The notes beneath the pieces are model-generated. The model saw nothing but the letters and a program-made list of their open reading frames with translations, ran no database searches and was not told the DNA's origin. A DNA stretch of 64,000 nt, from assembly GCA_036245095.1 (NCBI GenBank), contig BSWA01000001.1:186001-250000 (forward strand). The letters run 5' to 3'. Positions 62,842-64,000 of this stretch are shown here, in pieces. Position 1 is the first letter of the stretch. Each line of letters starts with the position of its first letter. A program made the position numbers and the translations under genes. This DNA is from Improbicoccus devescovinae. Its GTDB lineage: Bacteria > Bacillota > Clostridia > Oscillospirales > Acutalibacteraceae.

Positions 62842-63384
62842 TTACAAAAGATTAGATAATATATTTTCGTATATTTTATCTATATTTTTAATAAATTTCT
62901 TTTTAATTTTTAGCGATTGTTCTAAATCTGGCGAATATATAGACACCGACATAAGATCAATTTTTTTGTTCGAAATTTTACAATTTACATTATATCCGTC
63001 ATTAATTTTGTTTATTTTAACTATATTTTCATCTTTGTTCACAAAAAAATCAAGATAAATATTAATTCCTTTTAATATTTTTTCTCGTAAACTTTTAGGA
63101 ATATTATTTTCGAATTCTTTCGAAATATCTTCGCCTTTAGGAGTTATTTTGCATTTTTCTTTTTTATCATCCGACTCCAAATATTTTTTGGACAATAGTT
63201 CTAAAATAATATTATTTATCTCAAAATAATTAGCTATTTCGTTAGTTTCTAATATAAAAAACACAAAATCCTTATTTATCAACACATTTATTTTAGTAAA
63301 AATATAACAAATAATTATTTTAATTTGTTCTTCGGAGTAAAAATTAAATATAAAAAAATCCGAATCAAAAATATTTTTTTTCAT
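62842..63384 (-). CDS. DUF4364 family protein
   Basis: 180 aa winged-helix-like protein: the block EIANYFEINNIILELLSKKYLE...CKITPKGEDISKEFENNIPKS is the family pattern (helix-turn-helix plus ITxxG-type wing). DUF4364 proteins of Clostridia are presumed transcription regulators. GGTGAT precedes ATG 63384. It sits 30 bases upstream of the reverse transcriptase, same strand. Confidence 0.75.
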   Translation of the reverse strand: MKKNIFDSDFFIFNFYSEEQIKIIICYIFTKINVLINKDFVFFILETNEIANYFEINNIILELLSKKYLESDDKKEKCKITPKGEDISKEFENNIPKSLREKILKGINIYLDFFVNKDENIVKINKINDGYNVNCKISNKKIDLMSVSIYSPDLEQSLKIKKKFIKNIDKIYENILSNLL

Positions 63385-63424
63385 AAAATTCAATCACCAA
63401 CATGTTGACATTAATTTAAATATA

Positions 63425-64000
63425 TCATAAAATAATCTCAGTGTCTTTTTTAACTATTTGTATATTATTTTTACTAAAAACGGTTTCTAAAAAAGACATA
63501 CCAATTTTTTGGGAATTTTCTATATTTTTTCTATGTATCCAAATCTGAAATACAAATTTAGTATGATATTTGTTTTCAGTATCACATTCAGTATGTATTT
63601 TAAAATGAGGAGTGATAAGAATCTTACTTTCTTCAGTCATTACATAACGTTCAATGAGCGCAAAAATTTCTGTTTTTTTGTTAAAATTAGCTAGAATATA
63701 ACTGAATTTAATTGAAATTATATCCAATTCGCTATTTCTATATACAATTTCGGAGATCAACTTAAAATTAGGTATAATAATAGTCTTATCATTTGAATCG
63801 CGCAAAAGAGTATGCGTAGTTTTAATACTTACAACGGTTCCCGTTATTGAGCCAATCTGGATTTTATCGCCAACATGTATGGGTTTATCTAAAATAATTG
63901 AAAATCCTGCCGCCAAATTCGACATGCTGTCTTTAAGTATTAGACCAAATGTCAATAACGATGCGCTGAGTGCGGTTATAATAGAAAATATATTAATATT
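63425..64000 (-). CDS. MscS-family mechanosensitive channel, 5' end outside window
   Basis: About 190 codons visible; frame continues past the right edge. A membrane/pore helix (LLTFGLILKDSMSNLAAGFSII) leads into the MscS beta domain with KPIHVGDKIQI-G-S-I-TGTVVSI and the NxxI-PN strand (TIIIPN), then a C-terminal alpha/beta domain. It protects against hypo-osmotic shock. The start is not seen. Confidence 0.85.
   Translation of the reverse strand, partial: NINIFSIITALSASLLTFGLILKDSMSNLAAGFSIILDKPIHVGDKIQIGSITGTVVSIKTTHTLLRDSNDKTIIIPNFKLISEIVYRNSELDIISIKFSYILANFNKKTEIFALIERYVMTEESKILITPHFKIHTECDTENKYHTKFVFQIWIHRKNIENSQKIGMSFLETVFSKNNIQIVKKDTEIIL

Overview
The window comes from a very AT-rich (roughly 70% A+T by eye), endospore-forming, Gram-positive bacterium, most likely a member of the Clostridia in or near the Oscillospirales. 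The evidence is a set of sporulation and germination genes (spoVM, spoVAC, cwlD, a PdaB-type deacetylase, a SpoIVFB-type protease, a YlmC/YmxH protein), Firmicutes gene orders (SRP RNA-dnaX-ybaB; rplM-rpsI), IreB, a class B sortase with a sorting-signal surface protein, and strong GGAGG-type ribosome binding sites. No species can be named from the sequence alone. A fibro-slime surface protein and the strong AT bias fit a host- or fibre-associated life, but this is inference.

Layout. 1-1055: 3' part of a large protein with a Nif11-like/double-glycine leader, unusually GC-rich. 1387-4218 (-): lysine/DAP genes dapA-dapB, an S1-domain protein and a DivIC-like fragment. 4410-6808 (+): rsmG, polysaccharide deacetylase, site-2 protease. 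6905-7976 (+): two more double-glycine leader peptides and rpmB. 7983-12913: PLP decarboxylase, convergent P-type ATPase, ylmC-like gene, cwlD. 12914-16265: S1-like protein and cysteine-rich protein, with structured intergenic RNA candidates and the SRP RNA. 16303-24845: dnaX, ybaB, then tdk, tgt, ireB, rpsU, dnaN, corA and an O-antigen-ligase-like protein on the minus strand. 24991-32273 (+): ABC exporter, asnB, secA. 32274-34089: repeat-rich region with a tnpB relic and a secreted protein. 34090-40272 (+): rplM, rpsI, ybeY, rluD-like, tsaD, dnaB, amidohydrolase. 40315-49836 (-): FtsH-like protease, plsY, nhaC-like antiporter, sortase B, prfB with an upstream structured RNA, BRCT-less ligA, apbE. 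49891-53223: tRNA-Thr, spoVAC, DUF4363, DUF421, nusA, spoVM. 53255-59656: fibro-slime surface protein, LysM membrane protein and a degenerate cyclase-like receptor. 59739-64000 (-): double-glycine zinc-ribbon peptide, Lys/Asp-rich small protein, carA, a stand-alone reverse transcriptase, DUF4364 and mscS.

Three observations stand out. (1) Four proteins scattered over the window share a double-glycine leader of the type Leu-Ser-Asp/Glu...Lys-Val/Ile-x-Gly-Gly; three are Nif11-like, and no modifying enzyme or C39 peptidase lies nearby. (2) Four genes (rsmG, the first small Nif11 gene, a P-type ATPase, apbE) appear to start at ATT: each has a good Shine-Dalgarno, and in two an in-frame stop rules out other upstream starts. 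(3) Two intergenic regions with strong stems, plus a promoter-driven leader upstream of prfB, look like uncharacterised structured RNAs.

Start sites were chosen from Shine-Dalgarno spacing and family N-termini, so many differ from the longest open frame. All functional calls are by recognition of motifs in translated sequence; no database search was run.
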